Of a stretch of 14,230 bases of DNA, positions 5,715 through 14,129 are shown piece after piece. Origin of the DNA: DATCYX01 sp037444705 (GTDB taxonomy: Bacteria; Chloroflexota; Anaerolineae; Anaerolineales; UBA4823). The stretch lies in the NCBI GenBank assembly GCA_037444705.1, contig JBBILY010000073.1, forward strand, positions 1 to 14,230, given 5' to 3'. The first letter of the stretch is position 1. Each line of letters starts with the position of its first letter. The translations under genes and the position numbers were made by a program. The notes below the pieces were generated by a model. The model searched no databases, had not been told where the DNA came from, and was given only the letters and a program-made list of their open reading frames with translations.

Positions 5715-7577
5715 ATGGAAATCCCGGAAAAAATCCAAAGCATCCTGAATACACTTCCCTCCAGGCCCGGCTGCTATCTGATGAAGGACGCCGCCAATAA
5801 AGTGATTTACGTGGGCAAGGCCATTAACCTGCGCAACCGCGTTCGCTCTTACTTTCATGGCGGCTCTCAAAATCACCCCCGGATTCAGCAGATGGTGCGC
5901 AAAATCGCCGACATCGAATGGATCGTGGTCGATTCCGAACTGGAAGCCCTGATCCTGGAGATGAATTTAATCAAAAAACATCGCCCGCACTACAATGTGC
6001 GCCTGAAAGATGACAAACGCTATCCGTACATCAAGGTGCATTGGGCGGAGGCATTCCCTAAAGTGACGGTTACCCGTCAGATGGTGCAGGATGGCTCACG
6101 TTATTTTGGCCCTTACACCAGCGTGTGGGCTGTGCACCAAACCCTGGACCTACTGCGACGCATTTTCCCATACCTGACTTGCGATCGCCCTATCACTGGA
6201 AAAGACGAGCGCGCCTGCCTGTATTACGACATTAAACTGTGCAGCGCCCCTTGCATTGGCGCTGTGGATCAAGCCACCTACCGCCACATGATCGAGGATT
6301 TATGCCAATTCCTGACAGGCCGCACAGAACCCATTGTCTCGCGCTTGCAAGCCGAGATGGAGCGCGCGGCAGAAGAACTACGTTTTGAACAAGCGGCCCA
6401 GATTCGCGACCAATTGCGCGCTATTGAAAATGTAGTTGCCCGCCAGAAGGTTATCTCCCAGGATTATGTAGATTCAGACGTCATCGCCATGGCTCGCTCC
6501 AATAATGAGGCCTGCGTCCAGGTCTTCTTTATTCGTGGTGGCAAATTGATCGGCCGCGAGTATTTCTTATTGGAAGGCACTGAAGACGCACCCGACAGCA
6601 GCGTCCTGGCCGAGTTCATTAAACAGTTTTACGACCAGTCGCCGGCAGTCCCACCTCAGGTATTGCTCCCCCACGAAGTGGAAGAAGCCCAAATCATTCG
6701 CCAGTGGTTGAACCAGAAAGCCAGCGGCAATAAAGTCGAGATCGTCATTCCGCGCCAGGGGCAACAACAGGAATTGATCCAGATGGCCACCCAAAATGCG
6801 GCTGAGACTCTAACCGCTCTTCAAGCCCAATGGCAGGCAGATCGCTATCGCCAGGAACAGGCCTTGGCTGAACTCCAGCAAGCGCTTAACCTCCCAACCC
6901 CGCTGAACCGCATCGAGTGTTACGACATCTCCAACACCCAGGGAACCGCCGCCGTGGGCAGTATGGTGGTCTTCGAGCAAGGCGTGCCCAAAAAGAAATT
7001 TTACCGCCACTTCAATATTCGCACCGTCAGCGGACCCGACGATTTCGCCAGCATGGAAGAGGTGCTTACCCGGCGCTTCAACCGCTGGCTGGCTGCGCAG
7101 GAAGTCAGCGAGACCCCAGGTAAAAAAATAGACGCGGCCTTTGCCCTTTTGCCAGACCTGATCCTCATAGACGGCGGCAAAGGGCAACTAGGGCGGGCCG
7201 TAACCGTTTTGGAGCGCTTCGGCTTGGTGGGGAAAATCCCCGTAGCCGGGTTGGCTAAACAGAACGAAGAAATATTCCTGCCTGGCCGTTCCGAACCCTT
7301 ATTGTTGCCGCGCCAGTCTCAGGGCTTATTCCTGATTCAGCGCATCCGCGATGAGGCGCATCGCTTTGCCATCACCTCTCACCGCAAACTGCGCACGAAG
7401 AAAGGATTGGCGTCGCGCCTGGATGCTATCCCTGGCATTGGCCCAGCCCACCGTAAATCACTATTGAAACACTTCGGTTCAATCCAGGATATCCAAGATG
7501 CATCCCTGGAAGAACTGGCTGCAGTGCCAGGCATCTCGAAAAAACTCGCTCAGGTCATTAAGGAACATTTGAATTAA
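5715..7577 (+). CDS. uvrC: UvrABC excinuclease subunit C
   Basis: Makes both incisions during nucleotide excision repair, working with UvrA and UvrB in the cytoplasm. The N-terminal GIY-YIG nuclease (3' incision) spans about residues 16-95, with GCYLM and VIYVGKAINLRNRVRSYF. Four cysteines (156, 168, 176, 180; CLYYDIKLCSAPC) match the iron-sulfur cluster ligands described for UvrC. The UVR motif for UvrB contact is at 208-243. The RNase H-like nuclease (5' incision) has ECYDISNTQG (Asp404), LILIDGGKGQL (Asp486) and RDEAHRFAITSHRK (His549). Two helix-hairpin-helix motifs end the protein (AIPGIGPAHRKSLLKHFGS and AAVPGISKKLAQVI). Its 620 residues are the normal length and all key residues are present. 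A small membrane protein gene follows after 21 bases. Confidence 0.97.
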   Translation: MEIPEKIQSILNTLPSRPGCYLMKDAANKVIYVGKAINLRNRVRSYFHGGSQNHPRIQQMVRKIADIEWIVVDSELEALILEMNLIKKHRPHYNVRLKDDKRYPYIKVHWAEAFPKVTVTRQMVQDGSRYFGPYTSVWAVHQTLDLLRRIFPYLTCDRPITGKDERACLYYDIKLCSAPCIGAVDQATYRHMIEDLCQFLTGRTEPIVSRLQAEMERAAEELRFEQAAQIRDQLRAIENVVARQKVISQDYVDSDVIAMARSNNEACVQVFFIRGGKLIGREYFLLEGTEDAPDSSVLAEFIKQFYDQSPAVPPQVLLPHEVEEAQIIRQWLNQKASGNKVEIVIPRQGQQQELIQMATQNAAETLTALQAQWQADRYRQEQALAELQQALNLPTPLNRIECYDISNTQGTAAVGSMVVFEQGVPKKKFYRHFNIRTVSGPDDFASMEEVLTRRFNRWLAAQEVSETPGKKIDAAFALLPDLILIDGGKGQLGRAVTVLERFGLVGKIPVAGLAKQNEEIFLPGRSEPLLLPRQSQGLFLIQRIRDEAHRFAITSHRKLRTKKGLASRLDAIPGIGPAHRKSLLKHFGSIQDIQDASLEELAAVPGISKKLAQVIKEHLN

Positions 7578-7598
7578 ACACAATTTCCAGGAGGCCGA

Positions 7599-7724
7599 AT
7601 GGCTCAGAGACAGAAAACCCCCAGCAAACGCGAACAGCGGCGATTGCGCACGCAACAGATTTTATTCACCATTATCGCCGTGATCCTGATCTTATCCTGG
7701 ATAATCACCCTGGTATCGAAATAG
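7599..7724 (+). CDS. Small single-span membrane protein (41 aa), function unknown
   Basis: A 41-codon ORF with a very good Shine-Dalgarno sequence: AGGAGG at 7589-7594, four bases before the ATG. The first 20 residues are strongly basic and polar (MAQRQKTPSKREQRRLRTQQ). Residues 21-39 form one hydrophobic helix (ILFTIIAVILILSWIITLV), and the protein ends SK. By the positive-inside rule the N-terminus is probably cytoplasmic. It follows uvrC by 21 bases on the same strand, so the two are probably co-transcribed. Nothing in the sequence links it to DNA repair. I do not recognise a named family. The ribosome site and the clean basic-plus-helix pattern make a real gene likely. Confidence 0.75.
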   Translation: MAQRQKTPSKREQRRLRTQQILFTIIAVILILSWIITLVSK

Positions 7725-7799
7725 ACATGTATATCCCCCAAGCGCAATGCAGACCTCCCTCAGACAGCCTGCGCTTCGGGTAACAAGCCATCACCCAGG

Positions 7800-10700
7800 C
7801 TACTCCAGTAGGCTTTGGATAGTCTGAGTAAAACTTTGCACAGAAAAGGGCTTCTGCAACCAGTGGACATTGCCCTTTTCCAGCAATTCCTGATTTTCGC
7901 CCTCCAAGGGATGCCCGGTGACAAACAGGATTTTGATCCCCGGCCAGCGCTCACACAGGATTTGATACAGGCTCACTCCCCCCATCTTTGGCATAACCAA
8001 ATCGCTGATAACTAAGTCAACCCCACCTGACCTGGTTTCCAGTTGCTCAATAGCCTCCGAGCCGTTAGCCGCAGTCACAACTTGATAGTTGTAGGTTTCC
8101 AGCAGGGCTTGCAGGGCCTCCCGTGTCGCCAGATCATCCTCAACCACCATGACCGTCTTCCCAACACCGTCCACTTGAGGTCTCCCTTCCAGGCTGATCT
8201 CAGGTGCTGGAGGTTGGTTCAAGGCCGGTAAATATAAAGTGAAAGTTGTGCCCTTCCCAACCCGACTCTCCACATCAATAAAACCATTATGTTGCCGGAT
8301 GATGCCATATACCTGAGCCAGCCCCAGCCCGGTGCCCTGCCCCACGGGCTTGGTGGTGAAGAACGGCTCGAAGAGATGAGGCATGTGCTCTGGCGGGATG
8401 CCGACACCACTATCGCTGACCCGAATGCGAATCCACTCCCCCGGCGGCATATCTGAGATGGGAGAAGGCATACCGGGCTTGAGATGATAACGACTGAGTT
8501 CAAATTGCAATAAACCACCTTGCGGCATGGCATCTCGAGCGTTGAGGGCCAGGTTCATCAGTGCCTGCTGCAAGCGGGCAGGATCAGCCTGAACCAAATA
8601 ACTGCCGGCTTGATAGGATAATTCGATTTGCACTGTCTCAGGCATCACCCGCCCGAGCATCTTATCCAGTTCCTTGATAAAGGGCAATAGATCGAGGGCA
8701 CTTTGTTCCATAACTGAGCGACGGCTGAAATCCAGAATCTGGCGGATCAGACTGGCGGCGCGGTTCACCTGCTGCTGAATGGTGGACAGCCTCTCCTTGC
8801 TCTGAGGCGGCAAGGCCGGGTCTTCAGCGATTAGATCGGTATACACCATGATCGCCGCCATAATATTGTTGAAATCATGGGCTATGCCCGCCGCCAGTTG
8901 TCCCACAGTAGCCAGGCGTTCCTGCATTTGAATGCGGGACTGAACCTCACGCTCGAGGGTGATCTCACGCAAGGTTAACAACCATTGCAGGTTTTCTTTT
9001 CCAATGGAGCGGGCTTGCACCTCAAAGATGCGCCTGGGAGGCCCATCCAGGACGATTTCAAGCGGAACCAGGTCGCCCTGATGAGCGCTCAACTCAGCGA
9101 TAGGCCGATTTCCCAAATGGGTCAACTGCCCCTGCTTAAATTCCGGGTTTAATGCCGACAGGATAGCTCTCCCTTGCGGGTTTGCCACCAGCAGACGATA
9201 ATCTTCATCCAGCAATAACACGCCCACGGGCAAATGCTCTACTAATCCTTCCAGGCGCTTCTGTTCCGCGGCACGCATGGCCGATAGCCGTTGAATGGCG
9301 GCCGAGGCTTGATTAGCAAAAGTTTCGAGGAGGCGTCCTTGAACGTCGCTGAAGGCGTTACTGACTTCGCACCCTGCAATTAACAATCCCACCACTTCCC
9401 CCTGGATTTTAATCGGGGTAGAGATGAGCGATTCCACTCGCGCCAGGGGCGCCCCAGAGACATGAAAGGGTTCCGATGAGGTAGCCTCAATGGAGAGATT
9501 CTCGAGGGCGGCGGAAAACAGACCTATTTTTTCTAATTCGCTCAGCCAATAGAGACGTAAAGCCTTAACCGCCGTGGCGGTGAGCGGTTTGCTGGTCTCC
9601 ACGAAAAGCAGGCGATAACCTTCCATAAAAAGGCCACCCACCACCAGATCGCTCCGGATGGCCTTACGCAAATGGCTCAATAACAAACGCAGGAGTTCTT
9701 CATAAGACAGGGTGTAACCGATTTTCTGGCTCAATTCATACAATTCGACCAGTTCTGCGGTTCGTCTGGCAACGATCTGCTCCAGCGCCTCGGCGTGGTG
9801 GCGCACGCGCTCGAACAGGACCGCGTTTTCCACTGCGATCGAAATCTGCCCGGCCAGAACTTCCAGCAGCCTCTTGTCCTGTAACGACAACTGGTCTGGG
9901 CGCTGGGTTTCGATGTTGATCACCCCGACCACAACCTTCCCATGAAAAATGGGCACAGCCAGTTCGGACACCGTGTGAGGGAGCAGGGCCATATAGTCAG
10001 GGTCTTGCCTCACATCCAGGATCAAGGCCGCCTGACCAGTGCGAGCCACGCGGCCCACGATTCCCTGATTTAGAGGGATGCTATCTTTAATCAACGGCAC
10101 TCCAAAAGCGGCACGCTGATGCAATGTCTCGCCTTCAATCAGGAATATCTCCACATGAGGGTAACCCAAACGCTCACCTAACTGCGCCGCCACCTCGTTT
10201 AGCAATTCTTGGAGTTCATGGCGTTGATTGAAGGTTTGGGCAAGGGTTTGGATCAAGGTGATCTCAGCCAGGCGGCGTTGTGCTTCCTGATAGCGAGCCG
10301 CATTGCTTAAAGCCAACCCCACTTCGTGACAGATGGCCTGTAACAGGGTCAGATGGTCCTGAGTAAATGCGCCCGGCTGGATGTGCATGACCGAGAAAAC
10401 GCCCAATAAGCGCTCATCCGACATGATCGGTGCGCTGATCGCGGCGCGCACGTCATCATCTATATGGGGAACATGCACCCACCGTTCATCCTGACTTACA
10501 TCACCGATATACGCCGCTTGACGGTGTAATGCTACCCACCCGGCCAAGCCTTGCCCAGGGCGCAGGATATATTGCCGATTCAACTCATCCACTGAAGCTT
10601 CTGGGCGACCATATAGGGCACGCAATATCAAACGATCTTCGCCGGGGTCATACAAAAAAGCCTGACCAACCAAACCGTTTAACCAGTGGCAGGTCAGGGT

Positions 10701-11879
10701 AATCGCCCGCTCAAGGATCTCCTCAGGCTCTAAACTGGTAGTGAGCACCCGCCCGATCTCGTACAGCAAGCGTAAATGGCTTTTTTCCGTTGCAACCTGG
10801 GCATATAAACGCGCATTCTCAATAGCAATGGCCGCCTGATCAGCCAGCAGACGCAAGACTTGCAGTTCCGCCTCAGGGAAAATTCGTGGCCGTACATACG
10901 AGACATTCATCACCCCCACCACACGCAGGCCGATCTTTAACGGCAAGCCAATGATGGCTCCATTCCAATCAGGTGGTGTGCCCTCAAACAGGGGATGAGC
11001 CCGTATATCCGGCACGATGATCATCTCTCCGCTACGAGCAACGGTATAAGTCAAGCCATGAGGCCGAGGGGTTGCAATTTGAACACCACGCCGCCCATCT
11101 GCCCACAAGGAAGTGCCAAAGGTCAATTCCCCGCTATCGTCGTCGTAAAGAAAGATATGGCTGTTGAAAACCCCTGGCAGAAGGGACAAGACTGTGTTCA
11201 GGATTTCGTCCAGGACGTGCGGCAATTCTAGGCTGGAGGTCAGGCTCAGGCTGGCTTGGCGAACCGCCTCTAATATGGTCGCCCGCTCCTGAGCAATTTT
11301 ATACAATCGAGCATTTTCGATGGCAACTGCAGCCTGATTAGCGAAGGCTTCTGCCAGGGATGCGTTATCTTGATGATAAACCCCTGGCAAATGATGATCC
11401 AGGGTGATGTAGCCGATGACCTCCCCACGTAAGACCAGGGGCACACCCATCCAGCCCCGAACATAGGTGGTGCCTAACCAGCGCTTAAAGCGTGGATCAA
11501 CCTGGGCATCCTCGATGATAACCGGACGAGCGGTTGAACGAATTAATTCAAACAGAGCATCATTGCTATCAAACTCAGCCCCCAGGATCGTATCTTCATC
11601 CTCAAAACCACGCACCGCAACAATGCGCAAACGGCCTTCGTCCAATAAGAAAATTGAGGCGCTATCATAAGGGATGACCTCTTGCAGGTAGTCCAGGATG
11701 GCCGCTAAAACCTGCTCCAAATCCAGGGTTGAGGTCAGAACTGCCGCGGCATTGCGCAGCGTTTCTGCTTCCCTCAGCCGCTGACGAAGCAAGTCAAGTC
11801 CTCCCCGGTGCAACTGGGTATCCTCCACAGATTGGGCAGGGACTGGCTCCCTGCCACTGGGCGAAGCGCGGGACGGCAT
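7800..11879 (-). CDS. Soluble hybrid histidine kinase: five GAF domains, PAS-like, HisKA, HATPase, receiver
   Basis: Cytoplasmic sensor kinase of 1359 residues with no membrane segment. Five GAF-like modules lie at about 45-195, 205-360, 375-530, 550-690 and 720-865. The first four end in variants of NQAAVAIENARLY before a helical linker; the fifth is more divergent (NQASAAIQRLS). A PAS-like domain (875-985, LPVGVLLLDEDYRLLVAN) precedes the dimerisation helix QLAAGIAHDFNN, with phospho-acceptor His1001. The ATPase has NARDAM (Asn1113), DSGVGIP, LFEPFFTTK and GTGLGL. A C-terminal receiver has the acidic pair VVEDD, Asp1293 in VISDLVMPKMGG, and Lys1343. All catalytic residues are present. GAF ligands cannot be read from sequence. 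No output regulator or HPt gene lies nearby, so its partner is elsewhere. The start has a weak AGGTG four bases before ATG. Confidence 0.93.
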   Translation of the reverse strand: MPSRASPSGREPVPAQSVEDTQLHRGGLDLLRQRLREAETLRNAAAVLTSTLDLEQVLAAILDYLQEVIPYDSASIFLLDEGRLRIVAVRGFEDEDTILGAEFDSNDALFELIRSTARPVIIEDAQVDPRFKRWLGTTYVRGWMGVPLVLRGEVIGYITLDHHLPGVYHQDNASLAEAFANQAAVAIENARLYKIAQERATILEAVRQASLSLTSSLELPHVLDEILNTVLSLLPGVFNSHIFLYDDDSGELTFGTSLWADGRRGVQIATPRPHGLTYTVARSGEMIIVPDIRAHPLFEGTPPDWNGAIIGLPLKIGLRVVGVMNVSYVRPRIFPEAELQVLRLLADQAAIAIENARLYAQVATEKSHLRLLYEIGRVLTTSLEPEEILERAITLTCHWLNGLVGQAFLYDPGEDRLILRALYGRPEASVDELNRQYILRPGQGLAGWVALHRQAAYIGDVSQDERWVHVPHIDDDVRAAISAPIMSDERLLGVFSVMHIQPGAFTQDHLTLLQAICHEVGLALSNAARYQEAQRRLAEITLIQTLAQTFNQRHELQELLNEVAAQLGERLGYPHVEIFLIEGETLHQRAAFGVPLIKDSIPLNQGIVGRVARTGQAALILDVRQDPDYMALLPHTVSELAVPIFHGKVVVGVINIETQRPDQLSLQDKRLLEVLAGQISIAVENAVLFERVRHHAEALEQIVARRTAELVELYELSQKIGYTLSYEELLRLLLSHLRKAIRSDLVVGGLFMEGYRLLFVETSKPLTATAVKALRLYWLSELEKIGLFSAALENLSIEATSSEPFHVSGAPLARVESLISTPIKIQGEVVGLLIAGCEVSNAFSDVQGRLLETFANQASAAIQRLSAMRAAEQKRLEGLVEHLPVGVLLLDEDYRLLVANPQGRAILSALNPEFKQGQLTHLGNRPIAELSAHQGDLVPLEIVLDGPPRRIFEVQARSIGKENLQWLLTLREITLEREVQSRIQMQERLATVGQLAAGIAHDFNNIMAAIMVYTDLIAEDPALPPQSKERLSTIQQQVNRAASLIRQILDFSRRSVMEQSALDLLPFIKELDKMLGRVMPETVQIELSYQAGSYLVQADPARLQQALMNLALNARDAMPQGGLLQFELSRYHLKPGMPSPISDMPPGEWIRIRVSDSGVGIPPEHMPHLFEPFFTTKPVGQGTGLGLAQVYGIIRQHNGFIDVESRVGKGTTFTLYLPALNQPPAPEISLEGRPQVDGVGKTVMVVEDDLATREALQALLETYNYQVVTAANGSEAIEQLETRSGGVDLVISDLVMPKMGGVSLYQILCERWPGIKILFVTGHPLEGENQELLEKGNVHWLQKPFSVQSFTQTIQSLLE

Positions 11880-11956
11880 TTTACACCTGAGGCTTTGACC
11901 AAGTAGGAATCCCTCTCGGCCGAGCAGACTGTGCTGACTATCAGCCTGCGCTATTG

Positions 11957-11962
11957 ATTATA
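11957..11962 (-). promoter_or_regulatory. Possible -10 box for the hybrid kinase gene
   Basis: TATAAT on the minus strand would start transcription near 11950 and leave a leader of about 70 bases, which contains a 10-base palindrome (11915-11924) and a 5-bp hairpin (11933-11937 with 11941-11945). No -35 box at proper spacing is convincing. A TTGACC further upstream (11998-12003) is badly spaced for it. Confidence 0.3.
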
Positions 11963-12036
11963 GATGAATTTGATATAAAAATCCTTACGATTTTATTGGT
12001 CAACCAGGGTATGTCCTTAACATTGACCTTAATAAA

Positions 12037-12064
12037 AGGCGCAGGGGTTCTTCTCCCTGCGCCT
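12037..12064 (-). terminator. Intrinsic terminator of fhs
   Basis: A perfect 10-bp stem (12037-12046 with 12055-12064) with an 8-base loop lies 25 bases past the fhs stop codon. On the minus strand it is followed by TTTATTAAGG. It separates fhs from the kinase gene downstream on the same strand. Confidence 0.8.
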
Positions 12065-12089
12065 GACAAGAACAAAGCACAAGCCTGGC

Positions 12090-14018
12090 CTAGAACAGGC
12101 CAACCACGCGCCCGGTCTCCAGGTCCAGGTCCACATCGTAGAATACCGGACGGGTGGGCAAACCCGGCATGGTGCGCATTTCTCCCAGAAGGGGGTAGAG
12201 GAAACCCGCCCCGACGGAAGCGCGGATGTCGCGAATGGGGATGCGGTATCCTTTAGGCACCCCCTTCCAATTTGGATCATGGCTCAGGCTGAGATGCGTC
12301 TTAGCCATACAAATTGGCAGTTTATCGAAGCCCAGGCGGGTGTAGAGTTCGATCTTTGCCTCAGCCTCTGGCAGGTAGTCTACCCCATCGGCACCGTAAA
12401 CCTCACGGCAGATAATTTCGATCTTGTCTTTGATGGGGATATCCAATGGATAGAGGAACTTGAAGTTGCTGGGCTTCTCGGCAGCCTTAACCACCGCCTC
12501 GGCTAGTTTGATCGCCCCTTCCCCACCATGCATCCAATGCGTGCACACCACCGCATCCTCCGCGCCAGCCTCGAGCGCCGCCTCACGCACCAATTCAACC
12601 TCTTTCTCGGTGTCGGTGGCGAAAGAGTTAACCGCAACGACCACCGGAATCCCAAAGCGCAAGGCATTTTTAATGTGGTGTTGCATGTTAGGCAACCCAG
12701 CTTTGAGCAGTTCCAGATTTTCCTCGGTGTAGGCAGGGTCGAGCGGCCGTCCAGCCACCACTTTTGGACCACCCCCGTGCATCTTGAGCGCCCTTACGGT
12801 GGCGACAAGGACGACGACATTGGGGATTAACCCTGAGTAACGGCACTTGATATTGAAGAATTTCTCCATACCAATATCGGCCCCAAACCCGGATTCGGTG
12901 ATGACGTAGTCCGCCAGTTTGAGGGCGATGCGATCGGCAATGATGGAACTGTTTCCGTGGGCAATATTGGCAAAGGGACCGGCGTGGACAAAGACCGGCG
13001 TGCCCTCCAAGGTTTGCATCAGATTTGGCTTAATAGCATCCTTCATCAAGACCGTCATCGCCCCAGCCACACCCAGGTCTTCAGCGGTGATCGGATCGCC
13101 TTTTTTGTTTGTGCCAATGACCATGCGTCCCAATCGCTCGCGCAGGTCAGCCAGATCAGTGGTCAGAGCCAGGATCGCCATCACTTCGCTGGCTACGGAA
13201 ATGTCGAAGCCGGTGCGCCGCGTCATGCCCTTTTCTTCGGGTCCCAGGCCGATCATGATCTCGCGCAGAAAGCGATCGTTGGTATCCACGACGCGGCGAA
13301 CGGTGATACTATTGGGGTCAATGTCCAGGCGAGCGAAACGGCTTTTTTCTTCGTCGGTGAGTTCATTGGGATCCGTTTTATCTATGCCCAGTTTCTTCAG
13401 ACGGCGCAACATGGTGGGTGAGAACTTGCGATTCCCGTTCTTATCGGGTGGGCAGAGGGCATTAAAGAGTTTGAGATCGTCTGGCTGAGAAGCCTCATGG
13501 AAGATGCGGGCGTCAATGGCTGCCGCCAGAAGATTGTTGGCCGCGGTGACGGCGTGAATGTCGCCGGTCAGGTGCAGATTGAAGTCCTCCATGGGCACCA
13601 CCTGGCTATAGCCTCCACCAGCAGCGCCGCCCTTGATCCCAAAGGTTGGGCCCTGGCTGGGCTGGCGGATGCAGGTGAAAACGCGCTTTCCCAGATGGGC
13701 GCCCAAAGCCTGACTCAAACCTACGGTGGTGGTGGTTTTGCCTTCACCCAGAGGCGTGGGGGTGATAGCTGTGACATCGACATAAATGCCGTCGGGAACG
13801 TCCTTCAGGCGCTCCAACGCTTCCAATTTCACCTTAGCGATATAATTGCCATGAAGTTCGATCTCCTCAGGCAACAGACCCACCTCATCGGCAATCTGGG
13901 TGATAGGTTTGAGTTCCGCCTCTTGAGCGATTTCAATATCGGAGGGGACAGGATAGCGCCTTTTTAATTTGGTGGGGGTAAAACGACGCAGGCCGGGAAA
14001 AGCTTTATTAGCGGACAT
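12090..14018 (-). CDS. fhs: Formate--tetrahydrofolate ligase, long form
   Basis: ATP-dependent ligase that joins formate to tetrahydrofolate, giving 10-formyl-THF for purine synthesis and, in some anaerobes, the methyl branch of the Wood-Ljungdahl pathway. The P-loop TPLGEGKTT lies at residues 88-96. Other family stretches are RQPSQGPTFGIKGGAAGGGY, GDIHAVTAANNL, VFVHAGPFANIAHGNSS and ITESGFGADIGMEKFFNIKC. At 642 residues it exceeds the usual 555-560 of clostridial enzymes. Much of the excess is an insert at about 176-238 (QPDDLKLFNALCPPDKNG, then RRLKKLGIDKTDPNELT) that resembles the longer type seen in eukaryotic C1-THF synthases. The start has AAAGGAG five bases before ATG, a promoter at 14058-14086 and a terminator at 12037-12064, so it appears to be a single-gene unit. 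Confidence 0.97.
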   Translation of the reverse strand: MSANKAFPGLRRFTPTKLKRRYPVPSDIEIAQEAELKPITQIADEVGLLPEEIELHGNYIAKVKLEALERLKDVPDGIYVDVTAITPTPLGEGKTTTTVGLSQALGAHLGKRVFTCIRQPSQGPTFGIKGGAAGGGYSQVVPMEDFNLHLTGDIHAVTAANNLLAAAIDARIFHEASQPDDLKLFNALCPPDKNGNRKFSPTMLRRLKKLGIDKTDPNELTDEEKSRFARLDIDPNSITVRRVVDTNDRFLREIMIGLGPEEKGMTRRTGFDISVASEVMAILALTTDLADLRERLGRMVIGTNKKGDPITAEDLGVAGAMTVLMKDAIKPNLMQTLEGTPVFVHAGPFANIAHGNSSIIADRIALKLADYVITESGFGADIGMEKFFNIKCRYSGLIPNVVVLVATVRALKMHGGGPKVVAGRPLDPAYTEENLELLKAGLPNMQHHIKNALRFGIPVVVAVNSFATDTEKEVELVREAALEAGAEDAVVCTHWMHGGEGAIKLAEAVVKAAEKPSNFKFLYPLDIPIKDKIEIICREVYGADGVDYLPEAEAKIELYTRLGFDKLPICMAKTHLSLSHDPNWKGVPKGYRIPIRDIRASVGAGFLYPLLGEMRTMPGLPTRPVFYDVDLDLETGRVVGLF

Positions 14019-14057
14019 ATTGACTCCTTTGTTTTTATATTTCCACTCGTGTCTGTT

Positions 14058-14086
14058 TATCTATTGTGCCAGTTTTTAGATGTCAA
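14058..14086 (-). promoter_or_regulatory. Promoter of fhs
   Basis: On the minus strand a full-consensus -35 box TTGACA (14081-14086), a 17-base spacer, and a weak -10 box TAGATA (14058-14063). Transcription would begin near 14051, giving a leader of about 33 bases that carries the AAAGGAG ribosome site. The -10 box begins TAGA, as does the one in the metG leader promoter. Confidence 0.55.
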
Positions 14087-14129
14087 ATCAATAGACGCAT
14101 ATCATTTATGTCTGTGCCGAGTGTCACAA

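Noticed and set aside
7740..7801. Overlapping inverted repeats between the small membrane protein gene and the kinase gene
   Set aside because: The 7-bp stem 7740-7746/7770-7776 has a 23-base loop, and AGCCT/AGGCT with GGGT/ACCC is interrupted. Neither is followed by a U-tract on either strand. A convergent terminator is possible but not supported.
12919..13488. 189-codon plus-strand ORF inside fhs
   Set aside because: It is a shadow frame antisense to a fully conserved enzyme, with an Arg/Ser-rich translation and no ribosome site or domain.
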